Shown piece by piece: positions 56,872 through 64,000 of a stretch of DNA of 64,000 bases. Source of the DNA: DATLGB01 sp964242305. GTDB taxonomy: Bacteria > Actinomycetota > Thermoleophilia > Solirubrobacterales > Solirubrobacteraceae. Position numbers and translations under genes: made by a program. Positions within the stretch are counted from its first letter, which is position 1. Each line of letters begins with the position of its first letter. The DNA lies in assembly GCA_964242305.1 (NCBI GenBank), contig CAXTBB010000008.1:1-64000 (forward strand), in the 5' to 3' direction. A model generated the notes under the pieces. It made no database searches. It saw only the letters and a list, made by a program, of their open reading frames with translations, and was not told the DNA's origin.

Positions 56872-57600
56872 ATGGCCTCGCGTCTGGAGACGTTCCGCTA
56901 CGCCCGCGGCTGGCTCGGCCCGCACGGCGCCGAGGCGCGCCACGGCGAGAAGTCGATGATCTTCTCGCTGGACGACGACCCGGCGTCGGCGGCGTCCGAC
57001 CGGCTGCTCGACGTCGGCCTCGCCGCCGCGCAGGCCGCGCGCACCGTCGACCTCACCCACCTCCACGAGCGCCTCGCCGGCCCGCCCTTCTGGCCGTCCG
57101 TGTGGCCGGGCGAGCACTACCGGCTGCTGGCCGCGCTCGGCCAGGTGCTCACGCCACGCACGATCATCGAGATCGGGACGGCGACCGGCCTGTCGGCGCT
57201 GGCGCTGCGCGCCGGCGCGCCCGCGGCGACGGTGGCCACGTTCGACATCGTCCCCTGGGCCGAGTACCCGGGCACCGCGCTGCGCGAGGACGACTTCGCC
57301 GACGGCCGGCTCGTCCAGCACCTCGACGACCTCTCGCAGCCGGCCGGCGTCGACACCCACCGCGACCTGCTGCGGTCCGCCTCGCTGATCTTCATCGATG
57401 CGGCCAAGGACGGCGAGCAGGAGTCGCGCTTCCTCGAGCTGCTGCGGGCGGTCGACTACGAAGCCCCGCCCGTCGTGGTCTTCGACGACATCCGCCAGTG
57501 GAAGATGCTCGCCATCTGGCGGGCGATCGAGCTGCCCAAGCTCGACCTGACCTCGTTCGGCCACTGGTCGGGCACGGGGCTCGTCGACTTCGGGCCCTAG
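56872..57600 (+). CDS. Class I SAM methyltransferase (O-methyltransferase-like)
   Basis: 242 aa from ATG 56872; GTG 56860 in frame is an alternative. RTIIEIGTATGLSALALRAGAPAATVATFDIVPW (motif I), LRSASLIFIDAAKDGEQESRFLELL and PVVVFDDIRQWKMLAIWRAI are the order of catechol-OMT-like (Methyltransf_3/24) enzymes. The N-terminal 60 residues are not recognised. Stop TAG shares CTAG with the convergent glycosyltransferase. Confidence 0.82.
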   Translation: MASRLETFRYARGWLGPHGAEARHGEKSMIFSLDDDPASAASDRLLDVGLAAAQAARTVDLTHLHERLAGPPFWPSVWPGEHYRLLAALGQVLTPRTIIEIGTATGLSALALRAGAPAATVATFDIVPWAEYPGTALREDDFADGRLVQHLDDLSQPAGVDTHRDLLRSASLIFIDAAKDGEQESRFLELLRAVDYEAPPVVVFDDIRQWKMLAIWRAIELPKLDLTSFGHWSGTGLVDFGP

Positions 57601-58400
57601 GCGACCGTCTTCACGCAGTCCTTGCGCAGGGCCGTCGGGGTCGCCCGCAGCCCCGCCAGCGCGACCTTGATGGCGAGCGCGCGGGCCCTCTCGCGCGGCG
57701 TGGTGGCCGGGTAGGACGTGCCCGCGCCGGCCTCCGGGTGCACGTAGGTCGCGTGCCGGTAGGTCGCGCGCAGGCGGCCGTGGTGGCGCATGTGGGCGTC
57801 GATCCGGCTCTCGAAGACGGCGGCGAGGTGCGCGATCGGGTAGCGCAACTGGGCGGCGCAGCGCTGGCGGTAGATCGGCTGCGCGAGCTCCGCGCGGCGG
57901 ACCAGGAAGAGCTGGTCGCTGAAGCCGTCGCCGAGGGCGAAGTCTTCGTCACGCTCGCGCGTCTCGGCGTCCCACACCGGGCCGGGGTTGGCGACCATCA
58001 CGCGGGGGTCGGCGGCGAAGCGCTCCAGCGACGGCGTGATCCAGTCGGCCGGCTCGGTCAGGCGCACGTCGGCGTCCCAGTAGACGAGCCAGGGCGCGCC
58101 GGGCAGCGTGACCGCGACGAGCGCGCAGTCGGAGTACTGCGGGACGCGGCCGAGGTCGGCGGGGGTCAGGCCGGTCTCAGTCAGCGCGGCGCCGAGGTGG
58201 TCGGCGACGTGGTGGACCTCGTCGGCCTTCGCGCGGGCCAGGCGCTCCGCGTGCTCGCGGTCCTCGACGTTGTTGATCAGGACGACCCTGCGCCGAAACG
58301 GGAAGTCGTTGGAGGCGGCGATCTCGCCGAGCGCATCGGACTCGAGCAGGGCGCGGTAGCTGCGCTCCCACACGTTGACGACGAGGTCGACCTCCGTCAC
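57597..58400 (-). CDS. GT-A fold glycosyltransferase-like protein
   Basis: 267 aa from GTG 58400 (GTGA overlap). VDLVVNVWERSYRALLE, RRVVLINNVEDREHAERLARAKADEVHHV, then LVYWDADVRLTEPADWI with the D-x-D motif and FALGDGFSDQLFLVRRAEL. Distant GT2-like enzyme; donor and acceptor unknown. Last gene of the operon with a GT4 and a nucleotide-sugar dehydrogenase. Confidence 0.75.
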   Translation of the reverse strand: MTEVDLVVNVWERSYRALLESDALGEIAASNDFPFRRRVVLINNVEDREHAERLARAKADEVHHVADHLGAALTETGLTPADLGRVPQYSDCALVAVTLPGAPWLVYWDADVRLTEPADWITPSLERFAADPRVMVANPGPVWDAETRERDEDFALGDGFSDQLFLVRRAELAQPIYRQRCAAQLRYPIAHLAAVFESRIDAHMRHHGRLRATYRHATYVHPEAGAGTSYPATTPRERARALAIKVALAGLRATPTALRKDCVKTVA

Positions 58401-59461
58401 AGGGCCTTCTGGTAGGCGGCGACGGTGCCGGCGGCGGCGCGCTCCCAGCTGAACTGCGCAGCGCGCTCGCGGCCGCGCTCGGCGAGGTCGGCGTGCAGCG
58501 CGTCGTCGGTGAGCAGGCGCTCCGTGGCCGCGCGGATGGCGCCGACGTCGGTCGGGTCGAACAGGAGCGCGGCGTCCCCGGCGATCTCCGGCAGCGACGT
58601 CGTGTCCGAGCAGGCGACGGGCAGCCCGCGGCGCATCGCCTCCAGGACGGGCAGCCCGAAGCCCTCGGCCAGCGACGGGAAGACGAGGCAGCGAGCCAGC
58701 GCGTACATGCCCTCGAGGTCGGGCTGGTCCATCCACCCCGTCACGACGACGTTGTCCCCCTCCAGGCGGTGCTCGGTGTCGTAGCCGGGCAGGACGAGCG
58801 TCGCGTCGAGGCCCTGCATCGCCTCGATCAGCCGCGGCAGGTTCTTGTGGGGGCGGCGCGCGGCGGGCGAGACGACGACCGGTCCGCGCAGGACGAGGCG
58901 CTGGCGCAGGACCTGCTCGGGCGTCGGCGTCGCGGTGTCCAGGCCGGGGCCGGACGGGACGACGTCGACCTTGGCGGGGTCCGTCCCCAGGAACCGGGTG
59001 AGGTCGTCGGCGGTCGCCTGGGAGACGGAGATGACCCGCTTCGCCTGGCGCACGGACGCCGGGACGAGCAGCGCGACGCCTTTCGTCAGCAGGCCGGCGT
59101 GCGTGTCCGGAAAGCGCTTGTAGATGAGGTCGTGGACCGTCACCACCGACGCGCCGCGGGTCGCCAGCGGCGCGATGTTGGCGAGGCTGTGCATGACGTC
59201 GACGCGTGCAGTCGCCAGCGCCTGCTCGGCCAGCGTGCGCCGGAACCGCGACGCGCCCGACGTCGGCACCTCGCGCAGGCCGATGGCCGGGTGCCACGGG
59301 TGCGCGCGCCACTCCGCCGCCAGCTCGCGCGACGCGTAGGCGACGAACTGCGCCTCCGGCCACGCGTCGGGCAGCCGCGGGACGAGCGCCCGCGCGTAGA
59401 CCTCCATCCCACCGGTCGCGCCCGGCTCGAGGTAGAGCAGGTTGAGGCCGACCGTGGTCAG
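58397..59461 (-). CDS. GT4 glycosyltransferase with probable CTG start
   Basis: 354 aa if it starts at CTG 59461. LNLLYLEPGATGGMEVYARALVPRL, VVTVHDLIYKRFPDTHAGLL, VISVSQATADDLTRFLG, VVVSPAARRPHKNLPRLIEAM and AEGFGLPVLEAMRRG (E-x7-E). The family start is right before VGLNLLYL; no ATG, GTG or TTG is available there in frame, while CTG overlaps the TGA of the upstream dehydrogenase gene as CTGA. Confidence 0.85.
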   Translation of the reverse strand: MTTVGLNLLYLEPGATGGMEVYARALVPRLPDAWPEAQFVAYASRELAAEWRAHPWHPAIGLREVPTSGASRFRRTLAEQALATARVDVMHSLANIAPLATRGASVVTVHDLIYKRFPDTHAGLLTKGVALLVPASVRQAKRVISVSQATADDLTRFLGTDPAKVDVVPSGPGLDTATPTPEQVLRQRLVLRGPVVVSPAARRPHKNLPRLIEAMQGLDATLVLPGYDTEHRLEGDNVVVTGWMDQPDLEGMYALARCLVFPSLAEGFGLPVLEAMRRGLPVACSDTTSLPEIAGDAALLFDPTDVGAIRAATERLLTDDALHADLAERGRERAAQFSWERAAAGTVAAYQKAL

Positions 59462-60705
59462 AGTCTCTGCACCGTGGGCGCCGCCATGCCGCGGGTGACG
59501 CCGCGCAGGTCGACGACCAGCGGCGCGCGGGCGATGACCAGCTCGTGGTCGACGTCCGGGTGCGCGGTGACGATCACGGCGATGTCGCAGTCCTCGACGA
59601 CCGTCTCCAGTCCATCCGACCGCAGGCCCGATTCCTGCAACTCGGGGACGAACGGGTCGTGGTAGCGCAGATCGGCACCGAGGCGGTCCAGCAGCCGCAG
59701 GATCTTGAGCGCCGGCGCCTCGCGCATGTCCCCCACCCCGGCCTTGTAGGAGACGCCGATCAGGGCGATCTTCGCGTCCTTGACCGGCTTGCCCTCGGCG
59801 TTGAGCGCGCGCTCGATCTTCTGGACGCAGTGGTAGGGCATGGTCTGGTTGATCTTGCCGGCGAGCTCGATGAACTCCGTGCTCATGTCGAACTCGCGGG
59901 CGCGCCAGGCGAGGTAGAACGGGTCGACCGGCAGGCAGTGGCCGCCCATGCCCGGGCCCGGCTCGAAGCGCATGAACCCGTACGGCTTGGTCGCGGCCGC
60001 GTCGATGACCTCCCAGATGTCGATGCTCATCCGGTCGGCGAGGATCGCCAGCTCGTTGACGAGCGCGATGTTGACGCTGCGGAAGATGTTCTCGAGCAGC
60101 TTCGCCATCTCGGCGGCCTCCGGCGTCCCCACTCGCACCAGGTGGTCGCAGATGCGGCCGTAGAGCTCCTCCGCGCGGTCGCCGCTCTCCTCCGTCAGGC
60201 CGCCGAAGATCTTGGGCGTGTTTCGCAGCGTGTAGTCGGTGCGGCCGGGGTCGACGCGCTCGGGGCTGAAGGCGAGGTGGAAGTCGCGCCCGGCGGCGAG
60301 GCCGGACTCCTCGAGCACGGGCAGCAGCCGCTCGCGGGTCGTGCCGGGGTACGTGGTCGATTCGAGGACGACGAGCTGGCCGGCCTGGAGGACGGGCGCG
60401 AGCGCGCGGCCGGTGTCCAGCAGCGGGCCGAGGTCCGGCTCGCGGTTGGCGGTCAGCGGCGTCGGGACGCAGATGATGATCGCCTCGGTTCCGGCGAGGC
60501 CGGCGGCGCGGGTGGTGGCGGTGACCTTGTCGGCGACGGCGACCAGGCGCGCGCTGGGGATGTCCTCGATGTAGGACTCGCCGCGGCCGATCGCTTCGAC
60601 CTTGCGCGCGTCGACGTCCAGGCCGACCACCCTGTGGCCGGCTTCGGCGAAGGCGACCGCAAGCGGCAGCCCGACGTATCCCAGTCCAACGATCCCGATG
60701 CTCAT
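59458..60705 (-). CDS. Nucleotide-sugar dehydrogenase (UDP-ManNAc/UDP-Glc dehydrogenase type)
   Basis: 415 aa. NAD fold IGIVGLGYVGLPLAVAFAEAGHRVVGLDVD, catalytic Lys202 (EMAKLLENIFRSVNIALVNE) and Cys257 (GPGMGGHCLPVDPFYL), dimer segment and C-terminal ALIGVSYKAGVGDMREAPALKIL. It makes a uronic acid donor, closest in pattern to the WecC/TuaD-like group. First of an operon with two glycosyltransferase genes; TAGACT 8 nt upstream. Confidence 0.92.
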   Translation of the reverse strand: MSIGIVGLGYVGLPLAVAFAEAGHRVVGLDVDARKVEAIGRGESYIEDIPSARLVAVADKVTATTRAAGLAGTEAIIICVPTPLTANREPDLGPLLDTGRALAPVLQAGQLVVLESTTYPGTTRERLLPVLEESGLAAGRDFHLAFSPERVDPGRTDYTLRNTPKIFGGLTEESGDRAEELYGRICDHLVRVGTPEAAEMAKLLENIFRSVNIALVNELAILADRMSIDIWEVIDAAATKPYGFMRFEPGPGMGGHCLPVDPFYLAWRAREFDMSTEFIELAGKINQTMPYHCVQKIERALNAEGKPVKDAKIALIGVSYKAGVGDMREAPALKILRLLDRLGADLRYHDPFVPELQESGLRSDGLETVVEDCDIAVIVTAHPDVDHELVIARAPLVVDLRGVTRGMAAPTVQRL

Positions 60706-60713
60706 CCGGCGCG

Positions 60714-60723
60714 AGTCTAAGCT
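60714..60723. promoter_or_regulatory. Overlapping divergent -10 elements (TAGACT / TAAGCT)
   Basis: Minus-strand TAGACT (60719-60714) lies 8 nt before ATG 60705; plus-strand TAAGCT (60718-60723) lies 9 nt before ATG 60733. They share the central TA, giving a compact bidirectional promoter. Confidence 0.6.
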
Positions 60724-60732
60724 GGCGCACCG

Positions 60733-61833
60733 ATGCCGGTCCCCCTGTTCGACACCAAGACGCCGCTCGCGCCGTTGCAGGAGGAGATCGCGGCCGCCAT
60801 CGCCGGCGTCGTCGAGGACGGCCGCTTCATCCTCGGTCCCAACGTCGCCGCCTTCGAGGCGGAGTTCGCGGCCTACTGCGGCGTCGGCCACGCGGTCGGG
60901 GTCGCCAACGGGACGGACGCGATCACGATCGCCCTGCGCGCTCTGGGCGTCGGCGCGGGTGACGACGTCGTCGTCCCGTCCTTCACGTTCTGGGCGTCGG
61001 CGGAGGCGATCGTCAACGCGGGCGCCCGGCCGGTCTTCTGCGACATCGATCCGGACACGTTCTGCGTCACCGCGGACACGGTGCGAGCGGCGCTGACGCC
61101 GGCGACGAAGGCCGTGCTGGCGGTGCACCTGTTCGGGAACGTCGCGCCGGTGCGGGAGATCGCGGCGCTCGGCGTTCCCGTGATCGAGGACGCGGCGCAG
61201 TCAGCGGGGTCCGTGACCTCGGACGGCCGCCCCGGCGCTCTGGGGACCCTGGCCACGTTCTCGTTCTTCCCGTCCAAGAACCTCGGCTGCTTCGGGGACG
61301 GCGGCGCCGTCACCACCGACGACGCCGAGCTCGCCGAGCGCGTGCGGGTGTTCCGCTTCCACGGCTCCTACGACAAGGTCAGCTACGGGGAGATCGGGTT
61401 CAACTCGCGCCTCGACGACCTCCAGGCGGCGGTGCTGCGGGTCCAGCTGCCCCATCTGGACGGATGGGCGGCGGGGCGCGTTGCCACCGGTCACCGCTAC
61501 GCCGCCGCCGGCCTGGGTGAGCTCTGCACGCTGCCGACGCCCGTCGCCGGAACGGAGCCGGCCTGGCACCTCTACGTGGTCCGGCACGCCGCCGCCGATG
61601 CGCTCGCCGCGTCCCTGAGAGCCGCCGGAATCGGAGTCAAGGCGTACTACCGGACGCCCGTCCACCGTCAGCCGGCGATGCTGGCGCGCTTCGGTGCCGG
61701 GCCCGATCTCCGCGCGACCGAGGCCGTCGCCGCGGACCATCTCGCCCTCCCCATGAGCTCGGTCCTGACTGACGGTCAGGCGGCCGAGGTGGCCGGTGCG
61801 GTGCGTGACGCCGCCCTGCCGGCCGGCGTCTGA
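60733..61833 (+). CDS. DegT/DnrJ/EryC1 sugar aminotransferase
   Basis: 366 aa. The PLP enzyme has RFILGPNVAAFEAEFAAYCGVGHAVGVANGTDAI, VVVPSFTFWASAEAIVNAGARPVFCDIDPDTF, VIEDAAQSAGS and the Schiff-base Lys182 in FFPSKNLGCFGDGGAV. It aminates a nucleotide keto-sugar, e.g. in amino-sugar donor synthesis for the glycan genes around it. Followed by the longest intergenic gap of the window. Confidence 0.93.
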   Translation: MPVPLFDTKTPLAPLQEEIAAAIAGVVEDGRFILGPNVAAFEAEFAAYCGVGHAVGVANGTDAITIALRALGVGAGDDVVVPSFTFWASAEAIVNAGARPVFCDIDPDTFCVTADTVRAALTPATKAVLAVHLFGNVAPVREIAALGVPVIEDAAQSAGSVTSDGRPGALGTLATFSFFPSKNLGCFGDGGAVTTDDAELAERVRVFRFHGSYDKVSYGEIGFNSRLDDLQAAVLRVQLPHLDGWAAGRVATGHRYAAAGLGELCTLPTPVAGTEPAWHLYVVRHAAADALAASLRAAGIGVKAYYRTPVHRQPAMLARFGAGPDLRATEAVAADHLALPMSSVLTDGQAAEVAGAVRDAALPAGV

Positions 61834-61884
61834 ACGTTCAGTAGACACCAGGATCGGGAAGCCTTTAACCGAAGGACTGGTCAG

Positions 61885-61920
61885 TTTGCGCGCAACCCTT
61901 TCCCCTTTGCGCCGTTAACT
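61885..61920 (+). promoter_or_regulatory. Candidate operator: TTTGCGC repeats and palindrome upstream of GT26 gene
   Basis: TTTGCGC occurs at 61885-61891 and 61906-61912, exactly 21 bp apart (two helical turns), the first inside the palindrome TTGCGCGCAA (61886-61895). GTTAAC follows at 61914-61919, 10 nt before ATG 61930. No regulator is known. Confidence 0.3.
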
Positions 61921-61929
61921 CAGTCAGAC

Positions 61930-62775
61930 ATGCCCCCTCCCGCCTCGAATCCCCTCCGCCTCGCGCATCCGCTGCGCGCCGTTCCGGCGCCGGCCAAGCC
62001 GCGCGTCGCCGAGGAGCACGTGCTGGGCGTCCCGCTCGCACTGACGGATTACGAGAAGACGCTGGACTGGATGGAGGCGGCGGTCGCGCATCAGACGCGT
62101 GCCTACGTCTGCGTCGCTGCCGTCCACACGGTGATGCTCTGCCAGGAGGACCCCGAGCTGCGCGAGGCCGTCGTGAACGCGGACCTCGCGGTGCCGGACG
62201 GGCAGCCGCTGGTGTGGGCCATGAACGCCCTCGGCCACGACCTTCCCTCCCGCGTCTACGGGCCGGAGCTGATGGAGCGCGCGTGCGCACGCGCCACCGG
62301 CACCGGCGTGCGCATGTACCTCTACGGCGGGCGCAACCAGGGCGCGCTCGTCCAGCTCGCCCTGAACCTGCGCCAGCGCTTCCCGGGCCTGCAGATCGTG
62401 GGCGGCTACTCGCCTCCGTATCGCGAGCTCACGGAGGAAGAGGAGAACGCCGTCGCGGCCGAGATCAACCGGTCGCGCGCGGACATCGTCTGGGTCGGGA
62501 TCGGCGTGCCCAAGCAGGAGAAGTGGATGGCGCGGATGCGCGACCGCCTGAACGCTCCCGTGCTCGTCGGCGTTGGGGCGGCCTTCGACTTCCACGCCGG
62601 ATTGGTCGCCCAGGCGCCCCCCTGGATGCAGCGCCTCGGGCTCGAGTGGCTGTTCCGGTTCGGGACGGAGCCGCGGCGCCTGTGGCGTCGCTACGCGCGC
62701 TACAACCCGCTCTTCGTGCGCGGCTTCACGCGGCAATATCTGCGGCACCGCCTGCTACAGCGCAGCGCCGTCTAG
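61930..62775 (+). CDS. WecG/TagA/CpsF family (GT26) glycosyltransferase
   Basis: 281 aa. VLGVPLALTDYEKTLDWMEAAV, AYVCVAAVHTVMLCQEDPELREAV and ADLAVPDGQPLVWA with the catalytic Asp90 of PDG, then RMYLYGGRNQGALVQLALNL, ADIVWVGIGVPKQEKWM and APVLVGVGAAFDFHAG. It adds an N-acetyl-aminosugar or uronate to lipid-linked glycan. An about 20-residue proline-rich N-terminal extension is extra. The basic C-terminus (RRLWRRYARYNPLFVRGF) is membrane-associating. Stop TAG starts the TAGCCT of the next gene. Confidence 0.92.
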   Translation: MPPPASNPLRLAHPLRAVPAPAKPRVAEEHVLGVPLALTDYEKTLDWMEAAVAHQTRAYVCVAAVHTVMLCQEDPELREAVVNADLAVPDGQPLVWAMNALGHDLPSRVYGPELMERACARATGTGVRMYLYGGRNQGALVQLALNLRQRFPGLQIVGGYSPPYRELTEEEENAVAAEINRSRADIVWVGIGVPKQEKWMARMRDRLNAPVLVGVGAAFDFHAGLVAQAPPWMQRLGLEWLFRFGTEPRRLWRRYARYNPLFVRGFTRQYLRHRLLQRSAV

Positions 62776-62778
62776 CCT
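62773..62778 (+). promoter_or_regulatory. -10 element (TAGCCT) overlapping a stop codon
   Basis: TAGCCT, 10 nt before ATG 62789; TAG is the stop of the GT26 gene. Confidence 0.45.
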
Positions 62779-62788
62779 TCCTCAGGTC

Positions 62789-64000
62789 ATGGACTACGAC
62801 GTCTCGGTCATCGGTCTCGGCCGGGTCGGGCTGCCGCTGGCGCTCTCCTTCGCTTCCAAGGGGCTGCGCGTGCTGGGCGTCGACAAGGATCTTGGGCGGC
62901 TTGGGTTGTTGCGCTCGGGGCGGATGCCCTTCGAGGAGCCGGGGGCCGACGAGCTGCTCGCGTCGGTCGGCGAGTCGATCGCGTTCTCCGAGCACGCCGC
63001 CGACGCCGCCCAGGCCGCGTCGATCGTCCTGACCGTCGGGACGCCGACCTTCTCGCACATCGAGATCGACATGCGCGACATACGGTCGGTCATGGACGAC
63101 CTCTTGCCGCTGCTCGCGCCCGGTCATCTCGTGGTGTTGCGCTCGACCGTCGCCCCGGGGACGACGGAGTTCGTCGCCGGCTATCTGGAGAAGCACCGCG
63201 GCTTCGCGATCGGGGAGGACGTCTTCGTCGCCCACGTGCCCGAGCGCATCGCCGCCGCCAAGTTCTTCGCCGAGATCGAGACGCTGCCGTGCATCGTCGG
63301 CGGGGCCGGCGCGGGCTCGGGCTCGCGCGCCGCCGAGCTGTTCTCCGTCTTCGACGCGCCCATCGTCCAGTCGTCGCCGGTGCAGGCGGAGCTGGCCAAG
63401 ATCTGGGCCAACATCATGCGCTACGCGACGTTCGCGCTTCCCAACCTGCTGATGATGGACTGCGAGCGACACGGCGCGAACGTCTTCGAGGTCATCGAGC
63501 TGATCAACCGCGACTACCCGCGCGGCGGGATGGCGCTGCCGGGGTTCACGGCCGGGACGTGCCTGCGTAAGGACTTCGCGTTCTCCGAGGAGCGGTCGCA
63601 GGCGCCGGGCATGCTGCTCGCCGTCTCGCGCGTCAACGAGAGCGTCCCGATGTTCCTGGTCGACGGGCTGCGGCGCCGGCTCGAGTCGCTGCGCGAGAAG
63701 AAGGTCGCGGTGCTGGGGCTGGCCTTCAAGCGCGACACCGACGACGAGCGGGACTCGCTGTCGCACAAGCTCATTCGGCTGTTGGAACGTGAGCTCGCCG
63801 ACGTCGCCGTCCACGATCCGATGGTGGCCACGCCGACGCAGGACTTCGACACGGCGGTCGCCGACGCCGACGTCGTCGTCGTCGCCACCAACCACTCCGA
63901 GTACTCGACGCCGGCGGCTCTGGCGTCCGTGCTGTCGCTGGCGTCCGACGACGCGATCGTCGTCGATCCCTGGAACGCCTTCGGGTCGGCCCAGGTCTTC
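62789..64000 (+). CDS. Nucleotide-sugar dehydrogenase, partial at window end
   Basis: The first 404 residues are visible and the frame is open at the edge. VSVIGLGRVGLPLALSFASKGLRVLGVDKD (NAD fold), TVAPGTTEFVAGYL, VAHVPERIAAAKFFAEIETLPCIVGG, Lys204 (ELAKIWANIMRYATF), Cys258 (GTCLRKDFAFSEE) and VAVLGLAFKRDTDDERDSLSHKLI are the UDP-glucose/UDP-ManNAc dehydrogenase motifs. It differs from the 59458 enzyme (FTAGTCLRKDF against GGHCLPVDPF), so the two probably act on different sugars. Confidence 0.9.
   Translation, partial: MDYDVSVIGLGRVGLPLALSFASKGLRVLGVDKDLGRLGLLRSGRMPFEEPGADELLASVGESIAFSEHAADAAQAASIVLTVGTPTFSHIEIDMRDIRSVMDDLLPLLAPGHLVVLRSTVAPGTTEFVAGYLEKHRGFAIGEDVFVAHVPERIAAAKFFAEIETLPCIVGGAGAGSGSRAAELFSVFDAPIVQSSPVQAELAKIWANIMRYATFALPNLLMMDCERHGANVFEVIELINRDYPRGGMALPGFTAGTCLRKDFAFSEERSQAPGMLLAVSRVNESVPMFLVDGLRRRLESLREKKVAVLGLAFKRDTDDERDSLSHKLIRLLERELADVAVHDPMVATPTQDFDTAVADADVVVVATNHSEYSTPAALASVLSLASDDAIVVDPWNAFGSAQVF

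Noticed and set aside
61834..61929. Riboswitch or small RNA in the 96-bp intergenic region
   Set aside because: No convincing long-range pairing beyond the 10-bp palindrome and no known riboswitch core.

Overview
The window is a high-GC, densely coded stretch of actinobacterial type. The best guess is the class Thermoleophilia, order Solirubrobacterales. That guess rests on the B12-dependent ribonucleotide reductase, the secreted KNGSL-repeat/collagen-like protein at 719-1540, Tat-exported enzymes, actinobacterial P450 and VOC enzymes, and leaderless-type gene starts; it is an inference, not a measurement. I can support 64 protein genes, no RNA genes and no CRISPR array. Both window edges cut genes (nrdJ at the left, a nucleotide-sugar dehydrogenase at the right). 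No stretch of 300 bases lacks a gene; the longest true intergenic gap is about 96 bp (61834-61929).

Layout. 1-24.7 kb is mostly housekeeping and accessory metabolism: nrdJ end, secreted collagen-like protein, RibD-like reductase, a histidine kinase with a C-terminal ASCH-like domain, an enolase-superfamily protein, MOSC protein, thioesterase, DsbA-like protein, a RAYT transposase element (7021-7898), an ABC-2 drug/lipid-type exporter, P450, an apbE/ferric-reductase-like/small-flavoprotein candidate operon, VOC dioxygenase, serine hydrolase, L,D-transpeptidase, a Tat sulfatase and Tat beta-propeller pair, methyltransferases, msrA, a GGDEF protein, an HSL-type esterase and ctaA.

24.7-39.6 kb and 41.5-64 kb form a large surface-glycan region. 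It holds an ABC glycan exporter (permease 24700-25566, ATPase 34907-36166, unlinked), two Wzx-like flippases, about a dozen glycosyltransferases of GT2, GT4, GT26 and GT34-like type, four very large membrane proteins in two paralogous pairs (DUF2142-like, and a second polytopic family), several SAM methyltransferases, a COG5610-type HAD protein, two nucleotide-sugar dehydrogenases and a DegT-type aminotransferase. A short ordinary stretch (aldo-keto reductase, GNAT acetyltransferase, DUF488) sits at 39.6-41.4 kb and ends at a 61-bp palindromic miniature copy of the RAYT element ends.

Genes run in short operons joined by 4-nt NTGA stop/start overlaps (ATGA, GTGA, TTGA and, twice, CTGA). Operon-first genes very often carry a TAGNNT hexamer 6-10 nt before the start codon, the signature of leaderless transcripts. 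In several places the TAG is also the stop codon of the preceding gene. Convergent genes usually overlap at their ends, sometimes sharing a CTAG palindrome. A 10-N assembly gap lies at 41554-41563.
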